Origin: a virus
IMG/VR virus record: IMGVR_UViG_3300033182_001391
Span: 1-64,000 of that record
Reading direction: 5' to 3' (one strand)
Length of the DNA stretch: 64,000 nt
The position numbers and the translations under genes are program-made. The notes below the pieces were generated by a model. It searched no databases. It had not been told where the DNA came from and saw nothing but the letters and a program-made list of their open reading frames with translations. How positions within the stretch are numbered: position 1 is the stretch's first letter; the number at the start of each line of letters is the position of its first letter. Shown one piece after another: positions 62,545 through 64,000 of the stretch.

Positions 62545-63323
62545 TATATACCCACCTCCGAAGAAACAATCACACGATACTTGTAGCCTGTTTCGAAATA
62601 AGTTTTTCCATCAACATAATAAACCGGAGTAGAATCATTAGAAGGAAAATCTACATAAACATCAGGCTTCCAAGAATGCATCGAAATTGCAGGAGATAAG
62701 CTCTCCCATCTAGAAGGAGCTTTTTGTATTTTCTTTCTCTGAATTTTAAAGAACTTAGAAGTTAAAAAGTTAGATGCTGGACGTGAACTAAAAGTTATAA
62801 TAACTCTACCATTATTTTCATCATTATTTAAATAAAAGTCACCATTAGTTGGTGTAACTTCTTCAATATAAAAATTAGGGTTCTTAGCTATAATTTGATA
62901 GCCAGTTTCAATATCTGCCCTAATAGACTTATCTTCTATTAAAACTTCATTTATAATAGTTCCCGCATTCTGCGTCTCCTGAATATAAGAAGGAGTAGCG
63001 GAAGTGGTTGAACTAGTAAAAGTAATTTGCTCTTCAGGAACAGATATCCCAGAGGCATCGACAAGATTATTGATCTTTAAAACATAATCGGTAGCAGGAG
63101 AAAGAATATTATCCCAATACAAAGTCAATACACGACTTACCTGATTATAATCAGTTAATGTATCTATCGGCCTAAAAGGAGATACAACTTCTACAGGGGT
63201 AGCCTCATCTGTAAAGACGGTAAAAGAACTATCTTTAATAGAAGATATTTTTATAGTTCTACCAAATTTTATCGTTACCGTGTTAACAGTAACAATAGCA
63301 CTGTCTACAAGAAAAAGCGCCAC
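62544..63323 (-). CDS. Ig-like (SbsA/Big_5-type) head decoration or fibre protein
   Basis: This 259-residue protein has a GTG start at 63323 with GAGGT upstream. It seems to hold two Big_5-like beta domains. One lies around residues 15-110 (VLTLYWDNILSPATDYVLKI, then LVDASGISVP). A second lies around 150-259 (IEEVTPTNGDFYLN, then FETGYKYRVIVSS). A basic stretch (KIQRKKIQKAPSRW) falls inside the second. It is the first gene after the capsid gene and its terminators, so a decoration or head-fibre base is plausible. Confidence 0.62.
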   Translation of the reverse strand: MALFLVDSAIVTVNTVTIKFGRTIKISSIKDSSFTVFTDEATPVEVVSPFRPIDTLTDYNQVSRVLTLYWDNILSPATDYVLKINNLVDASGISVPEEQITFTSSTTSATPSYIQETQNAGTIINEVLIEDKSIRADIETGYQIIAKNPNFYIEEVTPTNGDFYLNNDENNGRVIITFSSRPASNFLTSKFFKIQRKKIQKAPSRWESLSPAISMHSWKPDVYVDFPSNDSTPVYYVDGKTYFETGYKYRVIVSSEVGI

Positions 63324-63382
63324 TACTCTACCTCACAATAAGAACCTACAACAATAGTAACAACTATAGATGAATATAGAAC

Positions 63383-63414
63383 TAGGGGGCGGCAGATTTC
63401 TCCACCGCCCCCTA
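63383..63414 (-). terminator. GC-rich hairpin downstream of the capsid gene
   Basis: A 10-bp stem (TAGGGGGCGG with CCGCCCCCTA) encloses a 12-nt loop. On the minus strand the stem is followed by GTTCTATATTC, a weak T-rich tail. Together with the second hairpin just upstream it should reduce read-through from the capsid gene. Confidence 0.68.
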
Positions 63415-63421
63415 ATCCATC

Positions 63422-63447
63422 AGGGCATTCCGTAACTATAACGCCCT
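63422..63447 (-). terminator. Hairpin directly after the capsid stop codon
   Basis: An 8-bp stem (AGGGCGTT with AATGCCCT on the minus strand, one G-U pair) has a 10-nt loop and starts 9 nt after the capsid stop codon. No T-run follows. It may stabilise the 3' end of the capsid mRNA rather than terminate. Confidence 0.45.
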
Positions 63448-63456
63448 AAGGCTTTA

Positions 63457-64000
63457 TCAGGTAGCCTCGTTAGTAACCTGAACCTCGTAGTTGCGAGCCA
63501 GGCTGACATTCTTAGCAACAGTGATACCCTCACCATCACCAAGCATGACGATGTCGTAGCGCTCCTTCATCTTGAGGGAACGAATGTCACGTGTAGGATC
63601 ATCAAACTGATCCGTGCTCATGTCATCCTTAACCAGCATGGTCCCCACCTCATTACGATCAATGAGGAAGAGGTCTGACTTGGCAGGTGTTGCGCCACTC
63701 TTAGCTGTGAAGCTTACGAATGGTGAAACTAGAACGTTCAGACCCATAGGAGCGGTAGCGTTGAGTGCACCCTCAGCTGACTGAGGACGATAACCCCAAC
63801 TTGAACCAACGCCAGAGGCGGCGCCACCCATATGGAAGATGGCATCCTTAAGGAATACCGACCACATTAGTGGGTGGAGAATGAAATCTGTTGGAACATG
63901 ATTTTCGGCCATAAGAACAGCAGCCATGTCTACGATATCATCCCAAGTAACGGTCTTGTTGGCGACACCATCAATGTCGAGACCTGTGGTGTTATCGTAG
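63457..64000 (-). CDS. Major capsid protein, C-terminal part (5' end outside the window)
   Basis: The frame is open to the window edge, giving 180 residues before the TGA. HVPTDFILHPLMWSVFLKDA is typical of HK97-fold capsid proteins. Then come GLNVLVSPFVSF, KSDLFLIDRNEVGTMLVKDD and the closing KERYDIVMLGDGEGITVAKN, matching the P-domain ending of that family. The methionine at 63927 is internal, since 24 sense codons precede it in frame (for example GLDIDGVANKTVTWDDIVD). The base composition is more GC-rich than the neighbours, fitting strong codon adaptation. Two hairpins follow the gene. Confidence 0.78.
   Translation of the reverse strand, partial: YDNTTGLDIDGVANKTVTWDDIVDMAAVLMAENHVPTDFILHPLMWSVFLKDAIFHMGGAASGVGSSWGYRPQSAEGALNATAPMGLNVLVSPFVSFTAKSGATPAKSDLFLIDRNEVGTMLVKDDMSTDQFDDPTRDIRSLKMKERYDIVMLGDGEGITVAKNVSLARNYEVQVTNEAT

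Noticed and set aside
63928-64000. Treating the methionine at 63927 as the capsid start codon
   Set aside because: The frame stays open with capsid-like sequence to the window edge, so the gene is cut by the window.

Overview
The window is a late structural and lysis block of a large, AT-rich, contractile-tailed phage (myovirus morphology). Thirty-seven genes all lie on the minus strand, packed with 1-8 nt overlaps or gaps of a few bases. The longest gap is 146 bp, and no stretch over 300 bases lacks a gene. Transcription runs from high to low coordinates in textbook order: capsid, head fibres, neck, sheath, tube, tail chaperones, tape measure, hub, spike, wedge, receptor-binding fibres, holin, and then the first nucleotide-metabolism gene. 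I saw no tRNA, CRISPR array, insertion sequence or integrase.

Layout, right to left. The 3' part of the major capsid protein (63457-64000) is followed by two hairpins, then small Ig-like and fibre proteins (59595-63323), including a 600-residue fibre of a kind common in aquatic phages. Next are an adaptor and stopper (58312-59581), two tail-sheath paralogues (54492-55733 and 56717-58309) flanking a possible tail terminator, and three tandem tail-tube paralogues (52050-54464) with a strong terminator after the first. A promoter-like element precedes two chaperone paralogues and two giant tape-measure-region proteins (39406-51970). The tail tip follows: an 11-kb hub gene with a C-terminal staphylococcal-nuclease-like domain; a wall hydrolase combining an M15-like peptidase with a lysozyme/transglycosylase domain split by an NlpC/P60 domain; an OB-fold protein, a spike, a gp25-like and a J-like wedge. 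Beyond these are a 1949-residue wedge/receptor protein with a seven-bladed FG-GAP propeller, an 1832-residue protein with a peptidoglycan-binding domain, and four coiled-coil/discoidin-like fibres. The window ends with a membrane protein, a holin, an unknown gene and a class II ribonucleotide reductase gene interrupted by an intein.

Host: the two peptidoglycan-cleaving activities in the tail, the peptidoglycan-binding domain and a holin resembling those of actinobacteriophages suggest a Gram-positive-type wall, possibly a low-GC aquatic actinobacterium. Fibre modules familiar from marine cyanophages support an aquatic source. This is inference; the sequence does not name the host.

The most notable items are the hub-nuclease fusion, the nested wall-hydrolase architecture, the intein placed at the redox cysteine of the reductase, the multiplication of tube and sheath genes, and the propeller insertion in a wedge protein.
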